A stretch of DNA of 64,000 nucleotides. It comes from Panaeolus papilionaceus (Eukaryota > Basidiomycota > Agaricomycetes > Agaricales). Below the pieces are notes generated by a model. It was given only the letters and a program-made list of their open reading frames with translations. It was not told where the DNA came from and searched no databases. A program made the translations under genes and the position numbers. The stretch covers positions 434,001-498,000 of the forward strand of contig JADNRZ010000017.1 in the NCBI GenBank assembly GCA_015501605.1. Direction: 5' to 3'. Below, piece after piece: positions 12,681 to 25,749 of this stretch (position 1 is the first letter of the stretch; each line of letters opens with the position of its first letter).

Positions 12681-14030
12681 TTGCCCTGGACTAGCTTCTC
12701 TCTCCCTTCAAATCTGTGGCACGCGCCGTGTAAATACGCTCCAAAAATATCGTCAAGCACAGTATCTCTATCGGTCCCTGAAGAAGAATGGGTACCGATG
12801 ACTGTTGACATGGACCTTTCAAGTCGAATCGCTATTACTTCGCCCCACGTATGCTTATCTGTCGTTTCAGAACCGTGTGGGGTCAATACCACCCACGGTC
12901 TCAGCACAAGCCAACGCCAAGTCCCTAGTCTATTATTAACTTTCCATCAAGTCTGGATCCTAACTTCTTCTGAACTCGTGCTCAATCGTTACGAGATCGA
13001 AATCGCCTGTCAATGGCGATCTCCTTGGGAAATAAGTATCAAAGGGAGGAAACTCTCGTATGACAGCGCCATGATCCATCCAGAGAGCTATGTAGTCAAT
13101 AGTTACACAAGGTGCGTTTATCGGTATCCTGGTCATAATTCAGTCATATCATTCAATTCTTGAAGCGCTAATCCAACATATCAACTTTCTTGCAGTGTTT
13201 ATCCAGCGCCATCATCAATACAATGCATTATAGAGTGTTCTCATCATAACATTGTTATTCACCACAATCATTGCGATACAAAAGCTATTTTTAGCTCGCC
13301 TAGCCTTTATATCTATCACCGCGTCAATTCCTCATTGCCTAAAAGAGTATATGCATTCGATTCTCGGAGTTTTGGGGTCGATAGAAACATCCACCACCAT
13401 GCGTCTTTTTTGACAATCAGCATATGGATCCATTATTCCGCATACAACATTTCAAACACGAGAAACGAAACAAATTACTACTACCTCCGTTTTGACTTCC
13501 TATGCGAAGTGTGGGTCATTTGTACGTTGCTTCTCTCTTACCGTTTAAATCTTATGGCGCCTGATTGATTCCGTGAACAACTTTCTTTTGCTGCAGAATC
13601 CAAAGTTAAAAGGTCACAACAATATCAATTCCTAAGAGCAAGACTCAGAAATACAACGCCTATTTTTTGCATCGGGTATGGTTTTGACTTCCCTCTTGAA
13701 CGCCCGCACTTTAAACCGCGGTAGATTTCATCACTTACAATCGGACCATCGGGGCATCTCTATTAGGCGATGGAAACACATTGTCATATTGTTAAGTATT
13801 TGGCCGATTATTCGTACGTTGAGCCTTCCATTGACATTTGTCTACATGTGCTCCGCCTGTTTTGTCCGCAATGCGACACTCATCCTCCACCTCCTCGTGA
13901 CGCTGTTTTTCCCTATCTAGGTTCATTTCGAATCTATCTTTCTCAAGATGCGCTGTTTATGATGGCTATCGTTGACTTCAATGTGGAGGGTCACGCTTTA
14001 CTCCGTTCTTCCGGCTCATCTACCCCCTAG
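12681..14030 (+). CDS. Uncertain multi-exon gene, product not recognised
   Basis: I do not recognise this product. A 160-codon open frame starts at 12681. A plausible intron (donor near 13113, acceptor cttgcag near 13196) joins it to a frame reading CIIECSHHNIVIHHNHCDTK and on to FDFLCEV near 13510. A second intron with acceptor ttgctgcag near 13596 leads to RARLRNTTPIFCIGYGFDF. A third candidate intron (gtagat near 13722 to attag near 13767) leads either to a hydrophobic frame ending at 13920 or to one reading LSQDALFMMAIVDFNVEG and ending at 14030. Phases do not decide between the last two. No known domain is visible. It could be a poorly conserved gene, a decaying gene or chance. Confidence 0.3.
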
Positions 14031-14549
14031 GAAGCCCGCCTCAACTGGTAGTATTGTCTGATCATCGCAACAGACTAACTCGAATTGCTCTGAGAGTAAC
14101 CCAGGTTTTTGTTGGCCACGTTGACGAGTCTATTGGTAGCACCAGGTAGAGCTGTGCATTACGAAGGTTTAACCTCTTTGAACTGCGCCAGAAATCGGAA
14201 ATGGATTCATTCCTTCCACTCTTGAGGCTCCATCAACGCCGGTGTAGCTACCTTAAATTCCTTTCATCAAGTGCCGAATAACACTAATACATTATTACTA
14301 GCAACGGGAAGGCGCAAACGGGGAAGCAATTCAACCGAATGTCATCAACAAGTGTGCAACCCCTAAAGCGTGGAACTACTCCAACTTGGTCGATCTGACA
14401 CTTGAATCTAATTATGCACCCTACATCTCGGGTCAGCCTATGCTTCTTATCTGTGACTTCTTCCACATGTAGCCTTCTCGAATTTTCATACAAGTAGGCC
14501 GCTGCATCGTTTTTCGCTCCAAGTCTCCTCGCAGCTTCATATCCTCACC
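14031..14549. other. Promoter region of the OPT transporter gene
   Basis: About 520 bp with no supported gene. It precedes the OPT start and probably holds its promoter. Confidence 0.5.
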
Positions 14550-17500
14550 ATGTCTTACCAGGAAGACATTAAGAATGAAGCCCACTCAGATACGGAGAAG
14601 CAACAACGGTCTGAGGGTATGTGGCATTATCTTTGCGTATCTATCACCTCCAGCTCACTGACTTCTCGTAGTGGACCTTGCTGCCATCGCGCTCCCTGAC
14701 TTCGATGATCCCAACATCGACAAGGATGCTGCCATTGCTGGTGTTCTCGGTAAGACCATTGCCATTCACTCGATATACCTACACTGCTAAATTGTTGCCT
14801 CAGAGGATGACTCTCCCTACCCAGAGGTCCGGTCTGCTGTAGCCAACACAGACGACCCCTCGATTCCTTGCTCAACATTCCGAGCCTGGGTGTTGGGTTT
14901 GATTTGGGCCATCATCATCCCTGTTAGTTAAGCTTCATTGGAATATAGGTACATTAACTGATGGTCATATAGGGCCTGAACCAATTCTTCTTCTTCCGCT
15001 ACCCCTCGGTCACTGTCGGTGGTGTAAGTGATGGGTCTCCTATTCAGATCCTCGGCGCCAAATATTGATACAAATCTTAAAATAGGTCGTCGCCCAATTG
15101 CTTATCTTCCCCATCGGTCGTCTATGGGCTCGCGTCGTCCCCAATGTTACCATTCTCGGAGTTGAGATTAATCCAGGACCATTCACCATCAAGGAACACG
15201 TTTTGTCAACGATCATGGCCTCCGTTGGTGCAGGAAGTGCTTACGCCACCGATATCGTTGCTGTCCAACGTGTCTTCTACAATCAGACCTACAACTTCAG
15301 CTGTATGTCCCATTACTCTGGATAAAGGATTCGAGTATTGATGTTTTGCATAGATCAATGGATGGTCGTTATGTCCACTCAGCTTATCGGTTTCTCCATT
15401 GGTGGTATCGCCCGTCGTTTCCTGGTGCAACCACCATCCATGAGTGAGTTCAACGAAAAAAAACAACATCGATTCTAATTCCTCGGTATAGTCTGGCCTT
15501 ATAACCTTGTCACCTGCGCCCTTTTCAACACTCTTCATGCGCAAACATATGCTGGTGTTGGTAATCGCGGTGGTATCAGCAGAGAGCGATTCTTCTTTTA
15601 CGCTTTCCTTTGCTCTGGCGTCTGGTATGTCATGCCAGGGTACCTCTTCCAGGCCCTCTCCTACTTCTCGTGGGTTTGCTGGATTGCACCAGACAACATC
15701 CCCGTCAACCAAATGTTTGGATATGTTCATGGTCTGGGCATGAGTCTCATCACTTTCGACTGGTCCCAGGTAAGATGATTGGCATTGTCCAATGTTCATT
15801 GTCACTTATCCTCGTCCCTAGATCGCCTACATTGGATCTCCTCTTGCTACTCCATGGTGGGCGGAAGCCAACATTATCGCCGGTTTCGTCTTCTTCTTCT
15901 GGTTCCTTGCACCTCTCCTCTATGTAAGTTCTTGTTTTTTCTAGCTTCTCTCTTTCTAATCCTCGTCTTGTAGTATACCAACGCCTGGGATAGCAAGTAT
16001 ATGCCAATCTCTTCGCGCGGATCCTTCGACAACACTGGTCACAAATACAATGTATCCAAGATCGTCAACCCTGACGCTACCTTCAACCAAGCAGAATACG
16101 AAGCTTACAGCCCACTCTTCATCTCCACAACCTTCGCCATCTCCTACGGCCTTTCCTTCGCATCCATCACTGCTACTCTCACCCATACATTCCTCTACTT
16201 CCGCAAGCAGATTTGGGTCCAGGCTCGCCGCGCCATGCACGAACAACCTGATATCCATGCCCGTCTTATGGCCCGCTATCCTCAGGTTCCTGACTGGTGG
16301 TACATTGTCATCTTCCTGGCTATGTTTGCTTTCGGTATTATCTCCATCGAAGTTTGGGAGACCAAGTTCCCCGTGTAAGCAATTTGTATCGCATTATATA
16401 CGAAGTTGTCTAACTCGATTTTACAGCCAATGGTTCATCCTTGCTCTTGTCATTGCATTCCTCTACGTCATCCCCATTGGCATGATTCAAGCTATCACTA
16501 ACCAGCAAGTTGGTCTTAACGTTATCACTGAGCTCATCATCGGTTATGGTCTCCCTGGACGTCCCATCGCGATGATGATGTTCAAGACCTGGGGTTACAT
16601 CACCATGGCTCAAGGTGTGCTTCCTTTTGCTTGCTTGCTTCGTGAACGATTCTTACAAAATGAATTTGTAGCTCTTACGTTCACTTCCGATTTCAAGCTT
16701 GGTCACTACATGAAGATCCCTCCACGATCCATGTTCTGGGCTCAGGTCGTCGCCACCGTTGTCGCTGGAACCGTCCAACTTGGTGTCCAGGCATGGATGT
16801 TCACCAACATCCCTGGAATGTGTACCGACGATCAGCCAGATGGCTTCATCTGCCCTTCGACTGAGGTCTTCGGTACTGCCAGTATTATCTGGGGTGTCAT
16901 TGGACCAGCTCGTCAGTTCTCCAAGGGTCAGGTGTACTATGCCCTTACCTTCTTCTTCCTTGCTGGCTTCGTTTGCCCCATCATCGCCTACCTCATCAGC
17001 TTGAAGTTCCCCAACAGCTGGATCCGATACCTCAAGTATGTTATCGTATTTCTACATGGAAGATACGTAAAGCTAACATTGCTTGCTTCTTAGCTTCCCT
17101 GTCATCTTCTCTGGTACTGGTCTCATTCCTCCTGCCAGCGCCGTCAACTACGTTCCCTGGGCTATCGTCGGATTTATCTTCCAATACGTCATCCGCAGAC
17201 GTCACTTCTCGTGGTGGACAAAGTACAACTATGTCTTATCAGCTGCCCTTGATGCTGGCGTCGCCGTCAGCGTTGTGCTGATTTTCTTCTGCCTGCAATA
17301 TCCCTTGAATGGCCAGATTGGTGCTAACAGCATCCAAACTTGGTGGGGTAACACGTAAGTCCATTCTCAGCTTTGAAGTGCACGGAACGAGTTGTTAATG
17401 TGGACTTTAGTGTGCCATTTGAGACCGCCGATGCTCTTGCCAAGCCTTTGTGGAAGCTCCCTAAGGGCGAGACTTTCGGGTAAGTTTTTGTTTCCAACCA

Positions 17501-17555
17501 CTTTCCTATCAGTGCTGACGACGGTATGGTGTGCAGACCCAGATCCTGGCATTAA
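14550..17555 (+). CDS. OPT-family small oligopeptide transporter
   Basis: Proton-coupled importer of tetra/pentapeptides or related peptides such as glutathione, in the plasma membrane (OPT family, peptide-transporter clade, Isp4/OPT-like). The ATG at 14550 starts MSYQEDIKNEAHSDTEKQQ. A conserved acidic motif EDDSPYPEVR precedes the first helix, followed by FFFRYPSVTVGG and the family hallmark NPGPFTIKEHV. Many membrane segments follow: MSTQLIGFSIGGIARRFLV, GYVHGLGMSLITFDW, FFFWFLAPLLYYTNAWDSKY, and near the C-terminus AVNYVPWAIVGFIFQYVIRRR and YNYVLSAALDAGVAV. The last exon ends in PRSWH. About ten introns of roughly 50 nt keep frame throughout. The protein is about 760-780 residues, normal for the family. 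Substrate cannot be read from sequence. Confidence 0.94.
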
Positions 17556-18296
17556 TACTTTTCATGACTATAACGCTTAGTTATGTGCGACATGTCCTCT
17601 CTTCGATGAACGTCGCGTCCTAAGGCTGCTAAGGCCTTACATGTTTTGTTTAATTGTTGTATAATAGTGATACCTGTACTCTTCATGTTTATGTGTTGCC
17701 TTCGATTCATCATTGCAATGATTTCAAAAGTAAATATCAGGGTTTTGAAAAGAAACGAAAAGACGATTTCAGGTTCAGCCCTGGAAGGGCTTGGTGCTAA
17801 TAAATTGGCATTGATATTGATGGTGTTTCGCAAAACACCCAAAATATATCTTGGCCGCAGTGTGACCTTCCAAATTCCCAGCGGCAGCGCCTACACAAAT
17901 CCGAGTTGAGCGAGGCGATTGGTTCATCAATCCATTTGTAATCTTTCTGTGCGAGGATGGCAATTGGCAACGAACTGTAGCGGAGTTGTGTTCTTCAAGT
18001 TGCACTTCTACTCTCACAGACACCCAGGCGGCCTCTCATTTTTCAGAGAATATCCCTTTCTCTTCCGACTGCTGGTCAGCGGAAACTACGTTCATTCAAG
18101 AGAACGTCATTAAAGAAACAAAAAAACAGCATTTTGGGCCCGGAGCCACATCAAGCTCTACACAGGCTATTGGACCACTCGAGCTTCCCCTCCCCTTCAT
18201 AACAGAGAGGATCACTTGGAACTTCACTCAAACTTTGCGCGAAATTCTTCACCTGGGATATTTATCCGGACCAACGTGGTGCAGGAAACGTAAAGC
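17556..18296. other. Intergenic region
   Basis: About 740 bp holding the OPT 3' UTR and the promoter of the next gene. No motif-bearing open frame is seen. Confidence 0.5.
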
Positions 18297-19374
18297 ATGC
18301 TTGAGGGTACGTGCTTCTTTTCAATCGTGTAAAGTGGGTTCGTTGAATAATCCCACCCCTCGCAGACTTCCCCGTTGTTGCGTTTGTAGGCATTTGCTTC
18401 ATTTCTGCTTTACCACAAGCTTCAGCTCTGAAGTGGGAGATCTGCAAGACTAACGAGTAAGTGCTATACTTTGTTATTCAAAATAGCAGGCGCTATGCAT
18501 CAGGAAGTCGGTTGGTTTGTTCACCGTTACCCATGGGTCTTGTGATGTATAAGTGTTAAATGAAGTCATCCTTCGCGTCGATGGACAACTTGGACTGTTT
18601 TTCCCATTGTCACTGTGGTACCCATGTGGAACGCTGAGATAACCTGCCTGCTTTCTTGTTCCTGTTGGAGTAAACAACAAACTCACAGGTTCATTCATTT
18701 CCTCTGATAGTGCGGGAGTTGAAGTTTGTAGGAGTGGCCTTCCTCATTCAGCACGCTACGCTATCGTGGCAGCAAGCTGTAAGTAGACTGCCTTATTTTA
18801 AGTATCAAAATGAAACACATTCTGATATTCATTTGGCAGTCGGTGTGCTACTCATCTTGATCATTCTTATCATTTGCATTGTCAAAAATCGGCAGAAAGC
18901 TGCAGACGATGCATTAGAATATAATGTCGAAGCAAGCCAGGTTCATGGTCCACCAACAATAATAGCAACAGAATATCATCCGCAAATTGGTCCAACGGGG
19001 CTTATCACTGTTGGAGGGCGAATTGTTAGGAGCCCTGACATGAAACAATTAAATGATCCGTCACCAACGTTCCCTGTACCAGTGTACTATCCAGGCGAGT
19101 CTCCGCAGAATCACTCTGCTCCTGCCATGCCAGCGCGGTTCGCAGGCCACGCCGTTACTAGAAGTGGAAGTCATGATTCCTCTGTAAGTGCTCAATGTCA
19201 TGTTAGAATGGGAAAGTACTTACGTTTTTGCTCTAGCGCCAAGTTCCGAAGACAGCCTTTGTGACTGGTGGATTCCCCAGACCGCTGTTAGTTGGTGATA
19301 GACTCAAGGATCGACTGAAGGAACGACCAGCGTCTGCGTCGTCATTAACAGTAACACCGCCTCCCTCGAGATGA
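18297..19374 (+). CDS. Single-pass membrane protein with signal peptide, unrecognised
   Basis: I do not recognise the family. A tiny first exon (18297-18306, MLE) is spliced to an exon coding a signal peptide, FPVVAFVGICFISALPQASA, and then LKWEICKTNE. A short external part follows, whose middle exons (18474-18690) I cannot place with certainty; candidate pieces read ILRVDGQLGLFFPLSLWYPC and SSDSAGVEVCRSGLPHSAR. A strong helix GVLLILIILIICIV and KNRQK stop-transfer then lead into a cytosolic tail rich in Pro and Ser. The tail crosses an intron at about 19182-19238 and ends at 19374 with SASSLTVTPPPSR. The layout (signal peptide, small external domain, one helix, disordered tail) resembles fungal surface sensors, but that is inference only. 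Confidence 0.6.
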
Positions 19375-19860
19375 TAGTTAGCCCACTCCTGTATAGTTTG
19401 ATGTGAATGTAGGGCCCATCTTTTCATTTCTCCTCTAAGACCGGACCCCTCGGATGAAGCTCAAACTCATTTTGCTTGATGTCCGGACAATTGCAGTGTC
19501 ATTTTCATGAACATGGTGGGATTGTAAATGATGCCGAATAATACAAATATTTACAGATCGCCCATCCGCTTTGAGAAAAATTTCGGATGCGAGGACTTTG
19601 ACTGGGAAGATGGCTATAAAGTAGAAATACATGTGTAGAAGGGTCCTTTGAATGCCATTTCCCCAGTTTACACATTATCGACCAACTATCAACCAAAGGG
19701 ACCCTAGTTCATCGTTGCCTTGCGGTGTCTGTCGGACTCTGAGGCTAGAGATCAGGCAAACACGGAGTTTTCCGGTTTTCTTCCCCTGAGATTCGGCTAG
19801 GTTTGTTTCCAAGGCCCAACAGGATCCTGTCGTTGTCCCTTCTCCTCATCGTCCAACCCG
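19375..19860. other. Intergenic region
   Basis: About 490 bp holding the 3' UTR of the membrane protein gene and the promoter of the Msb1-like gene; nothing else seen. Confidence 0.5.
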
Positions 19861-22800
19861 ATGCCCAGCTTATTTTCCCGTGTCCGCACAAATTCTACGC
19901 CAAAGAAGACCAGTTTACCTTCAGATTCTAGTTACGGGGTAGCTTCTCTTGATGAGTTTGGTAGGGTTTCCAGTAGGGCCTCCAATCGTGGTGTCACCCT
20001 AGGCACTCCTTCGAAAAAGGACAAGAAGAAGGAACAGAAGCGCTCAAAAACACTACCTACACCGAGAGACGATTATGAACAACAGCAAGAATCAGCTTTT
20101 CCTGACGGTTCTTTTCTGCCTTTGAACCTGGAAAAGCCCAGGAATGATGCAGCAGGTCCAGAGCAACCAAAGGAGCTGGATTATGGTTACCTTTCTTATG
20201 AACGTCATGTTGTCCTAGGAATAGAGCAGGTGGAGCGACTCGTAGATGTCCTTTCAGAAGAGCTGGAGACTCGCGGCGGTATCACGACCCCATTCATTTT
20301 TTCTACCACGGCGCTGGATATCTCGTCAACAGCAATTAAACGATTAATTCGAAGTTTCCTCAACACATGCGACCCACAATTAGGACATAAAGCCCAGGAG
20401 GCTGAATATAAATGGAGAGAAGAAGCTAGGTTCGCCGGTCCGCATGAACTGGGGATGTGTCTTCGCTGGGGCCTGGCGCGTGTAATCCGCTCGGTCGGAG
20501 GGCAAGACGTTCGCGGTTTGGTTTCTTGGGACCATTATGCAGAATTCAGAGACTCTGAAGCTGGTATGTCCAATATTCTGCCTTATTGTCTATTTTTTTG
20601 CGCAAAATTTGCTGCACATCAATTTCTTTCCCCCTTATCTTGGCTACCCATCCCAGCAGTGTTTCTGATATCATCATTAATCCACAGCCAATGGATACCC
20701 TTCAGTCCATTTCGCAACACATTTCCTGCCAACACTGCCCCATGCTCTGCAAGCAATCATCATCCGACTACTCTCTCTACTCTCTCGTCTTGTCGCAAAT
20801 AGCACATCATCGGGCCACACCCCACCAACGCTCTCACCTCTTTTTGGACCCCTCTTTTTCGGTCTGGGTCCGGCCACTTTGGCGTTCCACCATGCATACG
20901 TTCATTACCTTCGTGCAGTCAACGCAATGGAGCACATAATTCTGGCATTCATCAGATGGCAGGATACACCGAAGTTGACTGTCTCTTCGTCGACGGGAAG
21001 CGTTTCCATGTCCGCCAGCGCCGCATCTATGGGTGTTCCTGTCCGTCTAAAGGAGTGGATTAAAGGTTATCCTGCAATGCTTCCATTCCTCGAGCACAAA
21101 AAGCCTCAACCTCGCCGTGGATCACGCACCATCAGAGTGATGAGTGTCCGGAGAAATGTCAGGATGTATTCTCCGGATCTCGTCAAGACCGCTTCAACAT
21201 GGGCTCACCGACTACCTGGATCCGCTCCCAACCACCTTGCAGCATCCAAGGAATGGGAGCGTATTTCACCGCCAACACTGAAGCTTCCCCCACGTTATTC
21301 AGAAGCTTACAAGAAGCGGATGGACCTCCCCGCTAGCTTTCACCCTGACATCGCGCCTGGAACAGCTATTAATATCAACACATCGATATCATCAACCTCA
21401 TCAGCGAGCTCCCCGTCTTCGCTGCTTCCAGACTCCGACTACTTTGGAATTGGAGGAAGGGAAGGGGAGGACCGTTTCCGTAGTCTGACGGATCTCAAAT
21501 GGGGTGAATTTGAATCTTCTGGATTTGGCGGGCTTGGGGACGAGAAAAAGCTACAGTTTGATCTGACAGAAAGTGCCAGGACGGTAAGTGTGCAGCTCAG
21601 ATTAGTCTTTATCCGCCTTTTAACTTGTTTATATTATTCTGACAGGAGCGTGCAGCGAAGCGCCAAACCCTATCTTGGAATGACTTCTCTTCCTCAGGAT
21701 TTACCCGCATGGATGCCCCCTTAAGTGCCACTCTTCAGTTCAGTGCTCCATTCGTCAGCACAATATCGCAATGGCCCGAAAAAGATGCTGAAATGAACAA
21801 GAAGCTCAAGAAAACGCAGAAATCATTGCCATCGTTTGGATGGGATACGGAACCTGTTGTTGGAAGTGAGGAGGTGATTGAGGAGGCATTTATTGACGTT
21901 TTCTGTGATTTAATTTATGGCGGTGGATGGATGGACCTGGAAAGAGGGGAAATGCTGGACCGAGATTGCAACTGGGCATTGGTGAGTCCCCCCCAGAACG
22001 TTATCACGCAAAATTGTTAAATTTTTCGTGAAATGATTAGGTGGAATATAAGTCTCTGCCAGCGACCCGCTCTACCATTTCCGGCTCAGGCGCTGATCCC
22101 CGGACAGCAAACACGCTAATCCTCTTCGAAGAATTCGTCCCCCTTGAATACCGCGAACAACTGGCGATCAAGTCGTCCAATCGCCGTCGTCTTCCATCCC
22201 TCTTTGCCTCTGGGAAGAAACAGTGGAAGCAAGCTCAAACGTTGAACGGCCGTCCTTACGTTGTTGGACACGTGCCTCGCAGCCCATCATACCGCGAGGT
22301 TGAATTCGAGCGAATGCTACACGGCAACAACGCCACCAAGGTCATCACACTCACTAAGACGCCTCGTGTCCACTCCGCTGTCTCCACAGTCCCTGCGGAA
22401 CCCCCTCGTGAGGCGCCGCCTCCACTTCCCCAAATCAACAAAAACTTGTTGGTCCAACCGAGGCCAATGGTAGCAGAATCAGAACAACCTCCTGCTCCGA
22501 GAAGTGATGAACTCCATTCTGATTCCACCATGACTCCTTCCAATAAGAAATCACGGTTCAGGCTTCCACCCACACCAGGTTCCAATCGCAAATCAATGAT
22601 TCCGGCCGAGTACTCTACAGTGGAATTTGAGACGAGAATGGCGAGCTATAGCGACGACGAGCATAATGCTACTTTGAATGAGCCTGAGCATATCAAGCAA
22701 AAGCGCAGGGAATCCAGTACTGACGCATGGGTCGACATACTCGTTGGAAGCCAGAGTCGCCGGCTTGGAGGTCAAGACGCCGAACTTCCAAGTGAAAGAA

Positions 22801-23717
22801 GACGCGGTAGTCCTCTTAATAAGCATTCCGACCCAGATATAGCGAGCAAGGAAGTTGCTCAAGTTCTTGCTGCTATCCGATCACCCACACCCCCTAGCTT
22901 GGACGACAAGGTGGATTCTGATTTTGAGCCGCACTCCCACATACCAGATTCCGATGTCGACGAGATCGAAACTGTACCGAGGAGGAGTAACGCCCGTAGC
23001 GAATCCGAGACGGAAGAAGAGGTTGGTCTTGCTTATGATCAATCAGAAGACGGCCATACCGCTCCGCCCGTTACCTCACAGCGGCGTCTGGGTTACTTCG
23101 ATCTCCACCCCGAGCGCAGACATGTAACTCAATCCATGATTGATGAAGATCCTCGGGATAAGCTTGCTCAGGACGAGAGCGAACCAGAATCGGATGACGA
23201 GGGATATGATGAGTCCATCGCCAGGGGATCATCGCCTTCAGGTAGACCATTGGGTGGAATCAGACCACTACCGGCAACTCCACCCGTCGGTGTTGTAAAA
23301 GCTCAGCCAGTCGTTCAGGACCCTGTGACGCCCCCCAAAGTTGCAACTCCACCCCTAGCTACCAACGGTTCAGCGGAAAAGGCCACTCCGAGCAAGACTG
23401 CCGCCCTCATTGAAATGTATCGCGAACGAGAACGTGGAGTCCCTGCGCCTCCTAAAACCTCGGTGGCACCCGTCCCCATCGTCATCACACCCCTCGCGCC
23501 GTCGCGCCTCCCCGTTCGCTCTGCATCCCTGCAAAAGGACCCGGTCCCTGCTGCCATTCCTGCTCTTTCACCAAAGGTTTCACCTCAGCCTTCCCCCGAA
23601 CCTGTCCTCATGGATCTTCCTCGCATTCCCCTCGAAGAATCCGGCCGTAATAGCCCTGCTCGTTACGTTCATGGTGCCCCACTCCATAATGTCGTGGAAG
23701 AGGAGGAAGAGGAGTAA
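19861..23717 (+). CDS. Msb1/Mug8-domain (DUF1708) polarity protein
   Basis: Large protein with an N-terminal Msb1/Mug8 domain, a RhoGAP-like fold. Yeast Msb1 works with Cdc42/Rho1 in polarised growth. The leader MPSLFSRVRTNSTPKK is basic. The domain runs from about residue 100: ELDYGYLSYERHVVLGIEQV, FIFSTTALDISSTAIKRLIR and FAGPHELGMCLRWGLARVIR. After an intron (20566-20690) come NGYPSVHFATHFLPTLPHAL and PLFGPLFFGLGPATLAFHHA. Two more introns lie near 21583-21646 and 21980-22040. The second half (exon 22041-23717) starts with TLILFEEFVPLEYREQLAIK. It then becomes disordered, Pro/Ser/acidic, with proline-rich SH3-type patches, and ends in poly-Glu. Length is about 1,210 residues. Family assignment is from domain motifs; the polarity role is inferred. 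Confidence 0.78.
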
Positions 23718-25749
23718 TTGTTGGGTGCATAGCCCACATATCGCCTATACAACTTTCTTCAACTCCTTACTGGGACTTATGCTCCAGCATTCTTCTACTT
23801 CATGGGTCAACATAATCGGCATACACGACCTTCAGTACTTTTCTGACTTCATTTCCGACCTTGCACTTTCAGTGCTGCGTATACCACTTTCCACATCACT
23901 ACTTGATACCTCTAGGTCGGGCTGGAAACCTGATTGTATCCACCCTCACCATTACGTTCCTTTTACACACCCATCACTAAGTAAAACATTTTATCAACCA
24001 CACTGGATCCTTTATCAATGCCTCTCGTTTACAATCTGTGATTTATATGTCTGTTTCTTTTGGTTGACTCCGCCTCAAGTCCTCGTTTCCTTTTACCTTT
24101 TCTCAACTACTTTATTAGTCCTTCCTTTCTCGTTGCGCTGCTCGTCACCATTGACTCTTGTCTCCATTTTCACCACCTTGTTCTCTACTTATCGGTACTA
24201 CTGATGTCATGAAGCTAATGATGCTTCTTATACTTATTCTCTCGGCCGTGTTCTTCAATACTGCTTCTAAGTAATATACACAAACTTCATTGTCAATTTC
24301 ATGGCGGTGTGAGACTTATATTCAACACAGGACAGAACGGGGTGTGCCTCAGTCATCAGTTAGATGCGCCTCAATATATCGGTGTCTATGGGCGTCTGTT
24401 GTCGATGTACTTAAGCGAAAGAAAGCGCTGGTCGTTTATATAAAACTAACCACTGTAGAAGTACATATCTTGCACCTCTGAGCGAAATCATTGGAATTAT
24501 CGCAAGATTTGCATTTTATGTAAGGCTGCAAAGCGATCGGTTCAAGTCACAATCGGACACAAATACCGTGACGTTGAGTGAAACCGTTCTGCGTTGTCAG
24601 CTCTTCCCAATCACCCAATATCATAAACCTGTCATTGCAAAACACGTCTACCACTGCTAAAAGTTAACGTCAACCAGCCAGCCTCATCCACCAACCACGT
24701 ATTCAGTGGAAATGAACCCAGACTCGGAGATTGTGACTCGAGCTGCTCCAATGAGCTCTGTGTCATGGGTCAACTGGTTATGCACTATTTGAGGGGGACT
24801 GGAGGCTTGTGGAGGTCTTGTGAGATGTTTCCAATGATTTCGAAAACCTTAGAAGGCTTTCCTAACCTTGCGAAATGTCACAATCTTAGGTTTGGCACAG
24901 AATGTGACGATATCATTTACACTATCTTTAATTGGTCTAGTATGTTCGACTGAACATCAATTGTCCCTATTAGGGCCAATTTGCATTACCGGGTCAAAAC
25001 CGTTTGGCTGATGTCGGGTCTCTATTGTGTGTTCCGTGCGGAGTTGGACTAGATTCTGCGTGCTACATCTGATGACTGGCGCAATTTGAAATTGTTGCCT
25101 TTGGGTAACTGTCGTCAACAAGCTAGAGTCATTGATCAACCAGGATATTCTCCCCCACCAAGAAGAAAGCGAAAAGAAGTTCAGCATCATTCGTCCCTTC
25201 GTCCGATGGATCGGACAGCGATGCTGATGCTGATATACCATCGAGGAAGAAATAGTCTCAGGAAATTGAGGTATCTACCCGTCACCAGACCTCGTACGCG
25301 TCTCAGTCATCATCGCGGCAACCATCAGGCAAAAGTTGGAAGATCTTGAAATGAGGCTGCACATGTTGTATCATATGCTGCAGGAATAGTAGTCGGTCTA
25401 GCCATTGTACGTAGAAAATGCCAAATTCTGAGATGGGACTTTTCAAGCAGTAAACAACCTTGTATTCCATTTTTTAATCTGCTTGTGTATCGTTGTCAAG
25501 GAGGAATGAAACACTGTTGGCAGGTATTGCGATAGGGATAGTAAGGATAGAGGAATAGCCGGGGATGAGCAAGGATAAGGAATTAAAATGAGAATGAATA
25601 AACTATTCAGTTGCCTCATAAGACTAATATTTTGACGACAAAAGAGAAGGGTGTCAGGAGGTTGACAAGGGCCCGTACAACTTCAGACAACTCCGATGGA
25701 CTCAGAACCCCCCAGTATTCGTTATCCTGAACTCGATTTCATCCTGGTT
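23718..25749. other. 2-kb gene-poor interval
   Basis: Two kilobases between a plus-strand stop and a minus-strand stop. The left part (to about 24290) is pyrimidine-rich, typical of a fungal 3' UTR or flank. Around 25140-25350 one frame reads like a coding remnant (see findings). No complete gene is supported. Confidence 0.5.

Noticed and set aside
15206..15805. 199-codon minus-strand open frame
   Set aside because: It lies antisense across OPT transporter exons and introns that give strong family motifs on the plus strand.
23410..24204. 264-codon plus-strand frame past the Msb1-like stop
   Set aside because: It overlaps the real gene in another frame and then runs through pyrimidine-rich 3' flank; no motif.
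24539..24548. GGTTCAAGTC, like a tRNA B box
   Set aside because: No A box at the right distance and no cloverleaf can be drawn around it.
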